DNA of 64,000 nt from NCBI GenBank assembly GCA_965153455.1, contig OZ234501.1:11780001-11844000 (forward strand). Direction: 5' to 3'. This document shows positions 26,001-39,301 of this stretch, in pieces. How positions within the stretch are numbered: the first letter of the stretch is position 1; every line of letters starts with the position of its first letter. The DNA is from Sphagnum compactum (lineage: Eukaryota; Bryophyta; Sphagnopsida; Sphagnales). The notes under the pieces were generated by a model. It had not been told where the DNA came from and made no database searches. It saw only the letters and a list, made by a program, of their open reading frames with translations. The translations under genes and the position numbers were made by a program.

Positions 26001-27240
26001 TGGATCAAGATGAATATTATGGGCACCCATTTTGGAATCAAATCAAGCCTTTGAAATGGATGAATAATGAATGTACACATTCTTGGTTCCAAAGTTGGCA
26101 CGTCGAAAGGGGTCTTAAGACCATTTTTCTTGGTTCCAAAATCAGTGGGTTTTAATACCTTAAAGATCACACATATGAGTTAATTTTTTTGGTTTAGGGT
26201 TTTGATACCAAATTATGAGTTAATTGGGTGAAAATGAAAAAAGGATTTCAAAAGGAAAATCAAAGGATGGAATGTGAATCCATGATTGAATCATTAGCTT
26301 TAGTCTCCTTTGAGGAAATGTGAGTTCAAATTGCAAGCAAATGAGCAATGGAAGGGACACAAAGTGAGAGAAAAAGGCCAAAGAGCCAAGGATAAATGGT
26401 GGTCAAATTGGTGGTGCAAAATCTTTGAAAACCCATAGTACCTTGGCAACTTCGACACTAAAAATTATTATTTTCGAATATGTTGAAATTTTCAAAAAAG
26501 AAAATTTCAAAGAATAAAGTTACAATGCAACAATTAACCCTACAATGCAACAATTATTGAATATTGAATAATTTGGTCATTGAAAATTTGACAAAATCAA
26601 ATTTTAAAATGTTAGAGAATTTGAGGTATGTATTTGGTACTATATATAATATATACATCCAAATAATTTCAATAATTTACATGTAAAATTTCACATGAAC
26701 ATGAATGTCATATTATGTACAATAGGTTTGGTTCAAGCACAAGTTGACATACCTTAATTATTTAGCTACCAAGATTAGATTAGATGTCATGTTCTAGAAA
26801 TTTTGAGAAAGCATATAATGAAATCAATACATCCAATTTATTTTAATTTTTGTTGTAAATTGGTGTAAGTTTTCATGAGATGCTTATGTTATACCCATTT
26901 TTTGCCCATTGCATATTCCTTTTGGACAACTTGGACCACTTTTCAAGGAAAAAGAAAAAAGGAGCTCCCAATGGCTCCCACTATATCATCCTTTCATCTT
27001 GCCTTTTGAAGATTATTTTTTCTTGTGAAATTGGGGTTTATGGTTTCTTTAAATAAACAATACTTTTTAATCTTCCACAACATACTCATTTGCTAGATTA
27101 TTTATGCAAAAATTGAACTCCCATTTATGCAAATATTGCTTAAAAATTGTCAACATGGTTTGGTCTTTTGTTCAAAAACTAAGTTGGGTTTTTAAACCAT
27201 TTTTCTTTTAACTTATATAACAATTATATTTTTCTTTGTC
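23080..27240. other. Intergenic DNA, no gene recognised
   Basis: A mixture of AT-rich sequence, homopolymers and a short GC-rich patch (23,890-24,130) whose frames show no known motif. At 25,390-25,560 there are two imperfect ~95-bp units rich in TTTAGGG-like words, each ending TTGCCCAAGTGAAAAGTCAT or close to it. A plus-strand frame at about 25,960-26,155 (GLPKSEVRALTLDQDEYYGH) looks somewhat protein-like but I do not recognise it and find no partner exon. Confidence 0.5.
25380..25565 (+). repeat. Degenerate telomere-like (TTTAGGG) tandem repeat
   Basis: GTTTAGGGTTTT words recur, and a unit ending TTTTTGCCCAAGTGAAAGTC then ATTCAC is present twice (near 25,455-25,482 and 25,535-25,563). This is an interstitial, AT-expanded relative of the plant telomere repeat, not a true telomere. 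Confidence 0.65.
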
Positions 27241-27245
27241 CAATA

Positions 27246-27584
27246 AAGTTATCGGTAAAGTCAGGCGATTAGGGGGCAAGAACGGCCAGTTTCCGCATAA
27301 TAGGGCATCAAATGCATAACTGGGAATGAAATTTTACAAAACGGAATAATTTGGTGGTAAACTGAGTTTTATCCCCTCTTTCATTTTTGCCTCCACTGCT
27401 GCTACATATATATATTCACTTACCCTTACCTGTACACAACTACTACAATTACTCTCGCACCTTGTGCACTAAATGCTAACTTTCAGCATTTCATACTGAG
27501 ATTTAATTAAATTTCCTTACTTTGCGGATACCACTGAAAGAGGGGATAGGTATGCGAAAGAGAGGCTGACTTTACTGATAACTT
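27246..27584. mobile_element. MITE-like element, 339 bp, with TA target duplication
   Basis: The left end AAGTTATCGGTAAAGTCAG and the right end CTGACTTTACTGATAACTT are inverted repeats with one mismatch over 19 bp. Each is flanked on the outside by TA (27,244-27,245 and 27,585-27,586), as expected for a target-site duplication of Tc1/mariner-type elements. No transposase frame is present, so it would be non-autonomous. The ends do not match the Stowaway terminus I know, so the family is open. Confidence 0.65.
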
Positions 27585-29729
27585 TAATATCTAAAGTCAG
27601 TTCTTTAGTTTTGAAAAATGCTTGAAATTAGGGTTTTCTGAGGCTTGCTTCAAAAAGGTGGAAGTTGGACCAAAATACTTTACCATTACTAGGTATTAAA
27701 TTGTTGAAAGTATGGGAGAGAAATGGGTGAAAAAAAAAAACCCCTTAAAAAACATCTTTCCCCCCCTAGATTTGGCTCTTCGTCGGATGAATGGACTTAC
27801 AACGATTTCACGTACTCTCCAAAATCAACACCCAAACAACAAAATTTGCTAGAGACGATTACCCACATACATGGGAATTGTTGGAAGGAAACCAATAGAC
27901 TATGAAGGTCGACTTGTCCAATTATTACTACAAGTAGTTACAGGAGTGGACCACCTACTAAAAGTGAGTGGTGTTTGGGCCCAACACCTTAACTTACCCT
28001 TCCTTTCAATTGGATGACAAAAAATTACATATTCATCAAAGAAAGTACACACCAAATCTGACATTTTATAAAGCAAAACTGACAAAATATGTCTTCGAGA
28101 AAAGTAGGCCAAAGTGCTCTTCTCAAGGAGCAAGGAAGGAGACACTAAAGTTACTACCACAACAACGTGATTCAAAAATGATGCCCACTTTCTCTCAAAT
28201 ATATCTTTCTAGAGAGTACCATTTGTCCCATCTCCACACCCAAAAAGGAAATTTAAATCATACCTATAATAAGTTTTACTAGTGCACCTTTCTTTTTTCT
28301 TTCTTTCTTTCTTTGTGGGATATATAACTCAATGTGATTTTTTGCTCTTTTTCTTTGTTATAAAATCTCACCATTTACAATTGCAAGTTCCCATGACTTT
28401 CACATGGGGACCACATATCACAATACATGAACAAATTTGACATTTTATGAATGGGAATTGACACTAGAGATAAATGGAAAGAATCAAAGTGCCAAGAGAA
28501 ATGGGGGTGGATATATACTATATATTTATAGAGGAGGTTCATAGAGGTAAAAAGATAGGTAGATTAAGCATCATTCAAATATGATGTTAAGGATTATTGT
28601 GTTCCCTAGCTTAATATTTAGATAACATTATTATAAAAGAATCACCTATGTTAAAATTAGCATTAACATAAAATGTTAATTAACAATTTTAATATTCATT
28701 CATTGCACCTAGGTTAGTGTTAAAGCTAAATTAAGGTTTTAAAAAGTAAAGTAGCTTACCTTTGTCACAATGGATTCATATCATTGTGATGAATGTTAAT
28801 GGTTTGTGACAACAAACGAGATTATTACAATTGATGTTAATATAGTCATATTGAGTTATATTTGACATTTTGAGCTTATGATCTCTAACATTGAATTTAA
28901 GAATTGTTGTTGACGCTTTTACATAACATTGAGTTAAGACCAATTTGGGTGAGTATGTTGATGTAATTCAGGTATCTACCAAGGTATGGATATGGGCATG
29001 TGAAGCCTTAACCAACGAATAATGATTGAAAAAAAAAAAAAAAAACCTACTTTAACAAGCTTTTGTTTATCTATACCTTAGCAATGTTAATGCCTAGATA
29101 AGCTTCACATTGCTTGAGACCTATGAGATGCATAGGCGAAGAGGGTATCAATTGTTGTTTGCATTAGTAAGGACATCAACCATATCTATGTGTTGCAAGA
29201 GGTGCAACACGAATATTCATGCAAATGAGGTCATGCATGTATGTGTTTTGTGTTTTTAATTATTTTAAAAAAGTTGTGTTAATCCCAAAATTAATTATCA
29301 ACACCCTATTTAAGTAAATGTTATGTTTTATTTATTTTCTATAATTTGCACCTTATATTTTTTTGCACACTATTATAATAAAATGGAGATGACCTCCCTA
29401 GGTCCTAGGTTTGGCTATTAAAATGAAGTACAATTCAAATTGATGGAAATCTTCTTAAATGTTGAAAATATTTTTCTTGAAAAAAGTGAAAAGCTCCTTC
29501 CAAATTTCAATTTGTTTGAAGGTGATTGATTGAGTTATGGTGGCAATGGACAATCAAAGACCAATACATGAATAAACCTTGCAAATTATGTTGGTTGCAT
29601 TTATGGATTGCTACTAAAGTTGCAAGTGGCCATGAAGTGTGAATGAATTTACACATAATGGGGAAGAATGGTTCAATGATGAATGGTATGAAAAAATGAA
29701 CCCTTCTAATTTATTCAGAATTTCATAGT

Positions 29730-30240
29730 AAATTTTTGGGGTTATTTGTGTTGGTCCTTGTTGTAATCATTCAAATTAGTCAATTTTTCTTTGAATATGG
29801 GTCTTTTTATTTCTGTTGTCATTTTCAAGTTACTTAGTTTTGTCTTGGGTTATATGTCTTGGAGTATTCATTGTCATTTTGAAACACATGATAACGTGTA
29901 AATTTTTTGGGTTTTTTTGTGTTTGTTTATTTGTTACAACCATTTCATCAAATTTGGATCACATGTCTTTGGATTTGTGTAGCCATTTTGAAGCACATTG
30001 CAATCTATAACTTTTTTGGGTAGTTTTGTTGGATTTACTTGTGGCAATCACTTAGTTAGTTTTGTTTTGGGTCATATGTTCATGCGTCTATTGCCAATTT
30101 CAAGCGAATTGAAATGTGCAATTTCTTGGGATTACTTGTGTTAGGTTTCCTTATTGTAATTTATTTGTTAGTTTTGTTTTAGGTCATATGTTTGGTGCAA
30201 TCATCCATGTGCATTTTTTTGTTTGTGGTTGAGTTTTAGG
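29730..30240 (+). repeat. Diverged tandem repeat, about 115-bp period
   Basis: About four units share the order TTAGTTTTGTTTTGGGTCAT, then an ATGTNTTGG-like word, a CCATTTTGAAGCACATTG-like word, and CAATTTTTTGGG followed by a GTGTTGG-like word. Divergence between units is high, so the array is old. Confidence 0.6.
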
Positions 30241-30299
30241 TTTCAGTGTTATAATATTTCACTCAATGAGTAGGTCAATAAGTAAGTCAATCAATCATT

Positions 30300-30800
30300 A
30301 AGTATATGAGTAAGTCATATCTTATTGTTTGTAATGAATATATTTGAGTCTTATGCTGTTGTTTTGATTAGTGTCATGTGATCATACGAATGTTTGTCCA
30401 ATGAATATATTTTGAATATTTAGGTTGGTTGATTTGTGTCATATGGTCTTGTTGTTTTGCATGTGTATGGTTTAAAATAGGCAGTTGTTAGTTGAATGTT
30501 CAATTGAAAACAATTCAAAGACATTACAAGGAAAGACGTGAAAAAAAAAAAATTATCATTAAATTGCAATTCAAGTGTAGATATTTTAAATAATTAGTAA
30601 GTAGTATAACATTCTAGGTGACACCTCGTAACTGTTCATATGTGTATAATGGTTTTCTCAAGTTGAATGAAGATTTTTCACATCATATATGTGTCATTGA
30701 TAATTTTCAATGTAAATTTGTCAAAACAGATGTTCATTTGTTGTTTTTCCTTTGCCAAAATGCTAGTTTTGAATATGGTTTTGTTGATACACATGTTCAA
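30300..30800 (+). repeat. Old dispersed repeat; diverged partner at 58,400-59,100
   Basis: Shared ordered blocks include TTTTGATTAGTGTCATGTGA, GTGTNNATGGTTTNAAATA, AATTGCAATTCAAGT-like words, TAACATTCTA, and CAAAACAGATGTTCATTTGT (30,721-30,740) against AAAACACATGTTCATTTGTT. The order is kept over about 500-700 bp, which implies common descent, probably from a mobile element. No domain identifies it. Confidence 0.6.
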
Positions 30801-31498
30801 ATTGATGTTTCAAAAACATATCACATACTCATACATATTATGCATGCCCAAATGTTAATAAAAATAAAAATAATGTTAATTCCCAAAGAATTTAGGATTT
30901 CAAAATTTAGAACAAAACCCAGGTCCTATAGGCTCGAAATATGCAATTTTTCTTCTTTTCCTTGTCCATCAAATATGGTTGAAAGCACATACTTGCCCAA
31001 CTCTTGTTAAAACCTCAAAACCTAAGCTAGCTTTAGGCTAGGCTTGAATATTAACTATCACAAATGCTAACACCAAGTCAGCACCACTTGTCAACAAAGG
31101 ATGCTACATCATTGGCAATGCTACCCAACACTACATATGCGAATGCCCTCCAAAAATCAAGAAAATCTTACCATTGACTTAGCACTAGGTGTGAATGAAG
31201 CTCATAAGTAGTTTCATAGGTAGGTCTGAACAACTCAAATAAACATGCACCATGAATTTCATCATACCTAGATGTATTCATTGTTTTTTTGTGTGGCAAA
31301 ATTTCTCATTTTTTCAACCTGAAAAACACAACTTTGATAGATGCAATGGAGTTTTATCCAAAAAAAAAAGGCCCTAATTCCTTAGGTTCTGAATTTTAAA
31401 AAATTATAAAAAATCACTAGATTTCTACAACATGGTCTAAAAGGTAGACAAAACATAAAAGGATTCATTATTTTTTTACTTTCATATCTGGTTTATAT

Positions 31499-31532
31499 AG
31501 CCAAATTTGGCTAAATTTTATTGTGGATGATC
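31499..31532 (+). repeat. Dispersed palindromic motif (AGCCAAATTTGGCTAAAT type)
   Basis: The core AGCCAAATTTGGCT is a perfect palindrome and is followed by AAATTTTATTGTGGATGATC. Related copies lie at about 23,108-23,139 (reverse), 33,673-33,714, 33,848-33,882, 59,407-59,443 and 60,675-60,710, and as a tandem array at 32.02-32.56 kb. Several copies are followed within about 100 bp by a GAAGAA-rich tract, which resembles the tail of a small mobile element. Confidence 0.7.
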
Positions 31533-31620
31533 TCGAGTTTGGCTACATATTACTAAATGTGTGAGAGAGAAGAAGAAGAAGAAGAAAGAAAGAAAAACTT
31601 CAACCTACTACTTTGGAAAA

Positions 31621-32020
31621 AAAAATTGTATCAAAAAAGTGTTGAGAAAGGGTATGGGATTTCCAAAATGGTGTTGGGATCTTCTTCTTCTTCTCCTTCT
31701 TGTTGATGAACTTTAGCTAGGTCATCACCTTGCATCATCATCATCACAAATTCACCACCACAGGGAGGTTGCATGCTATGTTGTTTTGTTTTTGGGGGGG
31801 AAGTCAAGATGTGAAGATCTGATCTTTGTCCAAATGTTTCCAGGGATTTGATTATTGCTGAGATTGTTGCAATCATTCAGAGGCTCTCTCTCTCTGCCAT
31901 TACAATCACTCAATCTGCTGCCAATGTTTCTCATTTGTCAGTTAAGTAAGTTCCTCCTCCTGTATTGGGTGCCAATCAATGTTTCTTTTTTTGTTGTTTT
32001 CTTTCTATTTTATGATGCTA
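31621..32020. other. Unassigned intergenic stretch
   Basis: A minus-strand frame (31,631-31,876) begins MIATISAIIKSLETFGQRSD and looks mildly protein-like, but I see no family, no stop-free continuation and no partner exon. The rest is simple sequence. Confidence 0.4.
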
Positions 32021-32021
32021 G

Positions 32022-32560
32022 TTGAAGTGGGGGATGATGACCCACAAGAAGATTTAGCCAAATTTTTGACTATAAATGAAGTGGGGGTGATGTCCCACAA
32101 GAAGATTTAGCCAAATTTGACTATAAATGAAGTGGGGATGATGACCCACAAGAAAGATTTAGCCAAATTTGAACTATAAATCAAGTGGGGGTGATAACCC
32201 ACAAGAAGATTTAGCCAAAATATTTAGCCAAATTTGACTATAAATGAAGTGGGGGTGATGACCCACAAGAAGATTTAGCCAAATTTGACTATAAATGAAG
32301 TGGGGATGATGACCCACAAGAAGATTTAGCCAAAATATTTAGCCAAATTCAACTATAAATGAAGTGGGGGTGACGACCCACAAGAAGATTTGGCCATATT
32401 TGACTATAAATGAAGTGGGGATGATGACCCACAAGAAGATTTAGCCAAATTTGACTACAAAAGGATTGGGGATGATGATCCACAAGAAGATTTAGCCAAA
32501 TTTGACTACAAATGAAATGTTATCATCCATAAGGAGATTTAGCCAAATTTGGTTTCAAAC
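32022..32560. repeat. Minisatellite, about ten units of about 52 bp
   Basis: Each unit reads approximately AAGTGGGGGTGATGACCCAC, then AAGAAGATTTAGCCAAATTT, then GACTATAAATG. Two units carry an extra AATATTTAGCCAAA insertion. The AAGAAGATTTAGCCAAATTT part is the reverse complement of the dispersed motif found elsewhere in the window, so the array seems to have grown from one copy of it. No protein is encoded. Confidence 0.9.
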
Positions 32561-33736
32561 AAGACATGACAGTTTTTTTATAAAAAAAACTTGAGCATTA
32601 TGCTGTATTCTTATCTCTCCTACTAGAACCTAATCTGACCTATTTCCATATGTAATTTATGGAAATACTGTGATATTAAACATCCCCCCTTTTAAAATCA
32701 CTTATTTCTCATTAATTTCTATTTTGAATTAGCAGATTGTTGGTTCACTCTAGAGTCAAGAGAAAAAGAGTAGGTAACAACTCCTTTGAGCTATACCTTC
32801 AATCATTTCTTGATGATGAGATTGATTGTTAAGGAAGTTGCTACTGGGACTGACACCCATCACCATGATGAAGAAGAAGAAGCTTGGCTCTGTCTCCCTC
32901 ATGTGATTTTTTTGAAATCTCTTCAACTAGCTCCTCATGTGGTGATTTTTTTCACATCTCTTCAACTAGCTCCTCATGTTTTATCTAGTTTAGTTTAGGT
33001 AGTTGTTTGCCCTTGTCTTTCTTCTTGGAAGGTACAAACAACTAGTGTTAGACTGGTATTCCAGTATTGAAAAAACCTAACCCTACCAAGTCCTGGTCTA
33101 GGGTTTTTTTTTTTTTTTTTTTTTTTTTTGAATTTTTGAATTTTTTTGAATTTTAAATTTTTAAAAAGAAAAATTTCCCTCCCTCCCTCCTCATACCTGA
33201 CAAGAGGTACTGGAACTGGTGACTTTGTTCAAACTTTCATACCAGTCTGGGGCCCTGGTACTGGTAATTTTATTGTAGTACCTTGGGTCATTTCAACACA
33301 TGTCCGTTGAATAATTAATTAATTCATTTTGAAAAATTCATTTCAACAGATGGGAATATTCCCAAATATTCACTATTATCCTTCACAATATTTTTTGGAT
33401 TCGGAGACAATAGTTTTTGAAAATTTCAACATTTCTGAAAATAATATAATTAGTGTCGAATTGGTATCAAGCAGAGTGTTTTTTAGTGGCAAATTTTCGC
33501 GATTTGGCGAAATGATTTTTGAAACATAATATTATTCTGTCTATATTCCCTTTTTGAAAAAAATCTCCAAAAAATTCTAAAAATTGCCATGTTTCTACAC
33601 AAATTGGTCAAGCAAGTAGCCAAGGGTATTAAAATAAATTTTTTAATAAAATTTCTAATTTCATAGCTGGTCTATAGCCAAAAAACATGGCTAAATCTCC
33701 TTGTGGATGATCATCAGTGTGACAACATCACAAAAT

Positions 33737-33787
<51 letters not shown>

Positions 33788-33925
33788 TAGTTTGTAGCCA
33801 AAAATATAGAAAGATGATTAAAGATTTGTGCTTCATATTAGATTTTGTAACCAAATTTGGCTAAATCTTCTTAAAGATGATCGTTACTTTTTATACGTCT
33901 TCCTATAGATGATTACCATTTTGCC
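32561..33925. other. Intergenic DNA between minisatellite and duplication copy 2
   Basis: The stretch holds a T homopolymer near 33,101-33,129, two copies of the dispersed palindromic motif (33,673-33,714 and 33,848-33,882) and a CA repeat at 33,741-33,780. A short direct repeat near 32,905-32,980 contains CTCTTCAACTAGCTCCTCAT twice. No gene was recognised. Confidence 0.6.
33741..33780. repeat. CA microsatellite
   Basis: About 20 CA units. Similar CA tracts sit inside both duplication copies, at about 2,325-2,354 and 36,213-36,242, with slightly different lengths. Confidence 0.9.
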
Positions 33926-34284
33926 TGCAATAATAATAATTAATTAATTAAATAACTAAATAAACAAATAAATAAATATCCTAAAAATATTTAAAATATT
34001 AAATAGTAGATTGATGATCTGTTCTAACCCTAAAGAAACTAAAGAAATGGGTGTGCAATTTCTTACTTACAACTTCCAGGTTTTGGGTTCCTCCTACCTA
34101 CCTACCTACCTACTTACCTACCTACCTACCTACCTACACACATTTGGGAAAAGCCAGCTCCATATGTGCTAAAATTATCCTTTTGACATTCAAATAAACA
34201 AACAAATGAAATGAAATGAAATGAAAACAAACATAAATGAATAATAGAATGCCAAAAATCCAAGCTCTACCCAAAATGTCTTGA

Positions 34285-34316
<32 letters not shown>

Positions 34317-34717
34317 CACCACCACCACCACTACTACTACTACTATTCCTACTCTGCTATTCAATGTGCACGGCCTGTTTGTTTTGCTTGCCAGACAATC
34401 AGAAACAGGCTTCTAGACTTAGTCAAGGACTTGTTTTTCAAAGTTGGAACAATAATGAAGAAGAAGAAGAAGTAGTAATAGTAGTAGTAGTAGTAGGAAT
34501 AGAAGAAGAAGAAGAGATGATGGGTTGTGTCCTTTAACTGAATTTTGTAATCACTTTTCTTTTGTTGACAATTTTGTTTTGATCTATCTGGCTGGCTGGC
34601 TGGCAAGGTGTGGGTGGGATGATATGATGTATATGCGGGTTTTGTGTCTTGAAATCTTGTGCGTTGTTGTTGCCAGTCTACTGCATTCAACCATGTAAGT
34701 ATAATAATAACTTAACC

Positions 34718-34751
<34 letters not shown>

Positions 34752-36208
34752 CTCTCTCTTGATGGAGAGAAGATGAGGTTTAGAACTGAGTTTTCTGTTT
34801 CTTTTTGTTATTTTTGAGTGAGTGATGGGGGGAGGTTTGCGTTCTGGCATCTATCTATCTATCTATCTATCCATGTGGGTCTATTTCTCCTGCACCCAAC
34901 AAAGCTTACTAATGATAGAATCATACATTAAACTACATGTGGAAGTTGCCTCTTTTTTCCATATATACTTTTGTGTTTAATTAGCATGCGAAAATTAGGT
35001 TTTCCCTAGAGATCTTATGTTATGACTTAAAGTAAGAAGTTATGCCTTTTTGCTAGATGATAGCTTTTTGGTCCTACGTCTTCTTTGTTATTGTTTATTT
35101 TGTCATATTGTTGTTTTGAGTCCCCTTTGCATACGATCTTTACCTGATTTTTTATTTTTTTTGTTGATTGTTTGCTTTTGTTTTCTCTTTGGGTTGTGTC
35201 TACTTGTGTTTTCATTTGCCTTTGTCCTTTTGTTGGATGGGTTCTCATCTTTGATTTTTATTTACAGAGTTTTTCTTCTTTTGTGTGTGCAAACACTTTG
35301 GGGGTGATAACTTTTATTGCTTATATAGCATGTGGAGAGAGGTTTGGTTGAACTGCCCTTGCAAGGCAAATGAATGCTTTCAGTTCTATCATGCTAGTGG
35401 CAAGAGTAAAAAAGGTTTTGAGTTCTAAATATCAATGATTTCCACTAGAAATGCTCAAGAGGCTTTTTAAACTCAAAAAAAATTTGCAAAGATTTCAGCA
35501 TGCTATGAAAAATGTTGCCAAGACGCTTTTGACTTCAAAAATTGCAAAGATTTCAACATGGTATGAAAATGCTTAGAGCCTTATTTGCACACATTTCAAC
35601 ATGATAATTTTCAATCAAAACTAGCCACCAATGATTCATAAAAAAAATCTTTTAATCATTGTAATTGGCAGTCGATCTTTTGCCAAGTTAATGTATCACG
35701 TAGGTTAGTTTATTTGGTCGTTATATATCTTGGGTCAATGATGGTCGGTGGTTGCTTCTGTTTATGCATGTTATGTTGGATTTAACATGTTTTGATATAT
35801 GAAGCAAGGAAGGTTATTAGGGTTGCTATGTTTTTTTTAAGGATCTAATGGATTCTAAGTCAGTTCACAAAACATGGGAGTGTGCATCATCTTGGCCTCA
35901 TCTATACCACTTGGTTGTATAGGCACTAAGGCACGTGTTAGGGTTTCTAGATCCTCGATAAATGACCAACATATTCCAAGGGTAAGGTTGTGGTAGTATG
36001 TGTCGAATCTTGATCCATCAGGTTGAATAATCAAAGGCACCGGCATTTTAGGGCAAGGCTGAGTGACCTTACCAAGTCTCCAATCAAGGAAATTACAAGG
36101 AGGAAAATACAAGGCAATAAAATAGCATGTGATAGTTTTTGGGTCAATTATGCTGGAATTTCATACCAACATTTTATATCTTGGTGTTAATCACTTTTTG
36201 TGATGGAA

Positions 36209-36243
<35 letters not shown>

Positions 36244-38754
36244 TTAACCTTATTTTGAGCTTCACCCAAGGCCAAGGAAGATACATTTATGCGGTGCAAC
36301 CATGGTAAAAATAACTATAGTATCACAATGGACACTCGACAATGCATCTTTCCCAAAAAACCACAAATTGAAATGTATTGGTGCATTGGAACCATGTTTT
36401 TCCACAAACAGTTTTGACAAATTGAAATTTACTTTGGTGGATGAATATTGGCTTGGCTTTTCAAAAAAGGATTTTAAAAAATAGGGCCAAAAGAGCTAAG
36501 TATCATGTAAAAGAGCTAAGTATCACATTGGGATGTCCCAAGTAGTCATATATAAACGAGGGTTTCAAATTCCAACCTAGTGTTTGGGTTGGGTGTGAGG
36601 GGGTGTGGTGGGGCTTGCCTATCCCTCGACACCACGGTATCAAAGTTTTCCATTGACATGCTCGAATAGTTTCCCATTGACATGCTCGAATAGTTCGTGA
36701 GCTCAAAGGCTTTGCGAAAGTCAAGATGGTGTTACAAAAAAAAGAATCGTTTTGCTTTCCGTAGCCTAATTTAGGGGAGACAAGGGGAGGAACAATGGAA
36801 TTGGATCTACTTGGTAGGCCATACCCCGCATGGAAATAGTGGGCCTGGCACCAACACACAGGTATTTTGGCATGTAGGCAAAAGGGGCTTTTGTTGCATC
36901 TATTTCTGGAAAATTAGATCCAACAAAAACAAAGAAAAAAGAAAAAAAAAAAAAGCTAACATTTGGACAAAGCTGGCACCCCAAAGCAAGTTCCAAGAAA
37001 GTTGTGAAGCTTACAATTTAAAAACTCTTTTTGAACACGGAACATTTTGTTTGTTTGTTTCTTGGGTCGGTGCCTCTTCTTCATCGTGCCACAAAGCTTC
37101 GTGTATGGGCCTCGCATATGTAGTCCAATGGTTCCATCGAAATGAAGAGAAGAAGCTGCATAGGGAGAAAACAAAGGGTTAAGATATATTTTGTCATCCC
37201 TAATCCGGATTAAGCCATCTATCTATCTATCTAATCCTGATTTTCACAACCCCATCAATAGGTTGTAGATGAAGATTATAAAAACAAAGGCGTGTGTCAC
37301 ACTATGGCCCTTGCCATTTACATTACAAAGTATCTTAAGGCAAAAGAAGAATTATGAAAACTCAAATATCTCACCATGCCAAAATATAATCTTCAAAAAA
37401 AAATCCTCTAAAAAAGAAACCAAAATCCTTCAAGATGTTGTAACTCTATTCTAACTAATCTCAAGTTTCAACACAAGCCAAAATATCATCTTTCAAAATC
37501 CTCATATAAAAATAGACCTATTATTATTACCTATGGGCCAAAATCCCTTATGCTACTATATACTCTATAATGAATCTAAACACAATAATATTCTTGCCTT
37601 GGTAGGCAAAGCCAATAAATTAAGATCCACATGGTGCACAATAATACTTTAAGAATAAGTTCTGTTATGTTTGTTTAGAGGCGCCTAATTGTTTCTACAA
37701 GAACTCATGTGCGGCAAATGAGCAAAATGAGCTAACAATAAACTACCCATTTAAGTCTAAATGGTTACGAGGTCTACTAATTGGACTGCCAACATCAAGA
37801 TTACTATAACATGGGTTTTTCCCTATCCTTTTTATGTGTTTCTCCGCTAGGTTATCTTCTCATGTATCCGCGGTCTCTAGATAAATCCTAGTTCACCCAA
37901 CATTCTTAAACACCCAAGTGGTGTTCAGTTCCAACTTCCAAATCACACACTGGAATCTTCAAACCAAAACTGCCTATAACGTAGTTGCTCGCAAAATTAG
38001 GTTAATGTGAACCAGCATTTTCCCCCTCCAATGTTCAACCACTTCATTATGTGGTAAATTTCTCATCTGTATATATGAGACTGCATATAAACTCATCACA
38101 AAACACAAATTCAAATCATATAAACTCATCACAAAACACAAATTCAAATCATATGAACTCATCACAAAAACACGAATCCAAATCATAGAAATTCATCACA
38201 AAACACAAATTCAAATCATAATTGTGGCATGTATCTGTTTCCTTTGCTGCCAAAACACATCTTACATCTTATGCTTTGTATTCACTTGTAGTTGTGAAGT
38301 CAAAAATGGATGGCACATTATGAATGACTTTAAAGTAATGGAAACCCACCACCAGAAACCCCAGGTTGGTCAAGTCTGGGGTTAAAATTTGTAATGTGGG
38401 ATGAAAGTGAAACAAAGGAACTCAACCGCATAGCAAACTCGCGTTTGCACCAAAACTCATGATATGTTTTTGACACAGAGCTAGTTCCAAGTTTTTTTGT
38501 GGCTTCTCTCTCTTTTGAATGGGCCTAGCTCCTCTTCTTTGCAAGGTTTGGGTTTGAATGTGAATGTTGGTTCAGAGTAGGTATCTGAAGTTACCCCATG
38601 CCATGAGCAAAAGAAGCTAATCCAAGCCTCAAGGAGCATCCAAGGAGCTGTTGAGAAAACAAAACAGCTGTGGGAATCACCAATAATCTTACAAGAACCC
38701 AAAAAATACAAACCCCCCTTTCAAAAGTGCGAAATAGGATATCGTGCACAACAA

Positions 38755-39070
38755 AAATCCCCTCTTCAAAACCCATCTGGGATACAAAATTATGCAACAA
38801 AAGCCCAAGATGGATTTTGAAGATGGGTTTGTTGTTGCACACGATTTTGTATTTGGCAACAAAAATCCACCTTCAAAATCCACCTGGGATACAAAATCAT
38901 GCCATAAAAAACCCAAGATGGATTTTGAAGATGGTTTTTTGTTTGTTGCACACGATTTTGCATTTGGCAACAAAAAGCCCATCTTCAAAAAATCCATCTA
39001 GGATACAAAATTATGGATTTTGAAGTACGGGTTTTTGTTGCACACAATTTAGTATTTGACACTTTTGAAG
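38755..39070. repeat. Alternating inverted-repeat array, copy 2
   Basis: Same structure as 4,790-5,145, with arms that alternate in orientation. The stem-forming arms remain largely complementary in both copies despite scattered substitutions. Confidence 0.75.
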
Positions 39071-39301
39071 ATGGGTTTTTGTTGTTCTTGTAGGATTAAT
39101 GGTGATATTCCAACTCTACACCTTCACGCATTCTCTCAAAATGTGCAAGAGCTTCTATTCCATTGCCATGGAGGGCATATGATCCTCAAAGCATCATGTT
39201 CCAAGAGACCAAATCTCTAGTGAGGTCATCTTATGGAACACTCTTCAAGCATCCTTGATGGAGCCTCCCACATTTGACATACATGTTCTCAACAAAGTCT
39301 A

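Larger units (their letters stand above)
27590..31620. other. AT-rich intergenic DNA with old dispersed repeats
   Basis: No gene was recognised. Parts of 28,975-29,160 and 30,300-30,800 resemble 54,175-54,370 and 58,400-59,100 and are listed separately. Frames such as 30,618-31,010 are AT-driven and have no family motif. Confidence 0.55.

Noticed and set aside
32022-32560. Regularly spaced repeats suggesting a CRISPR-like array
   Set aside because: There are no unique spacers; whole units repeat, and the window is eukaryotic.
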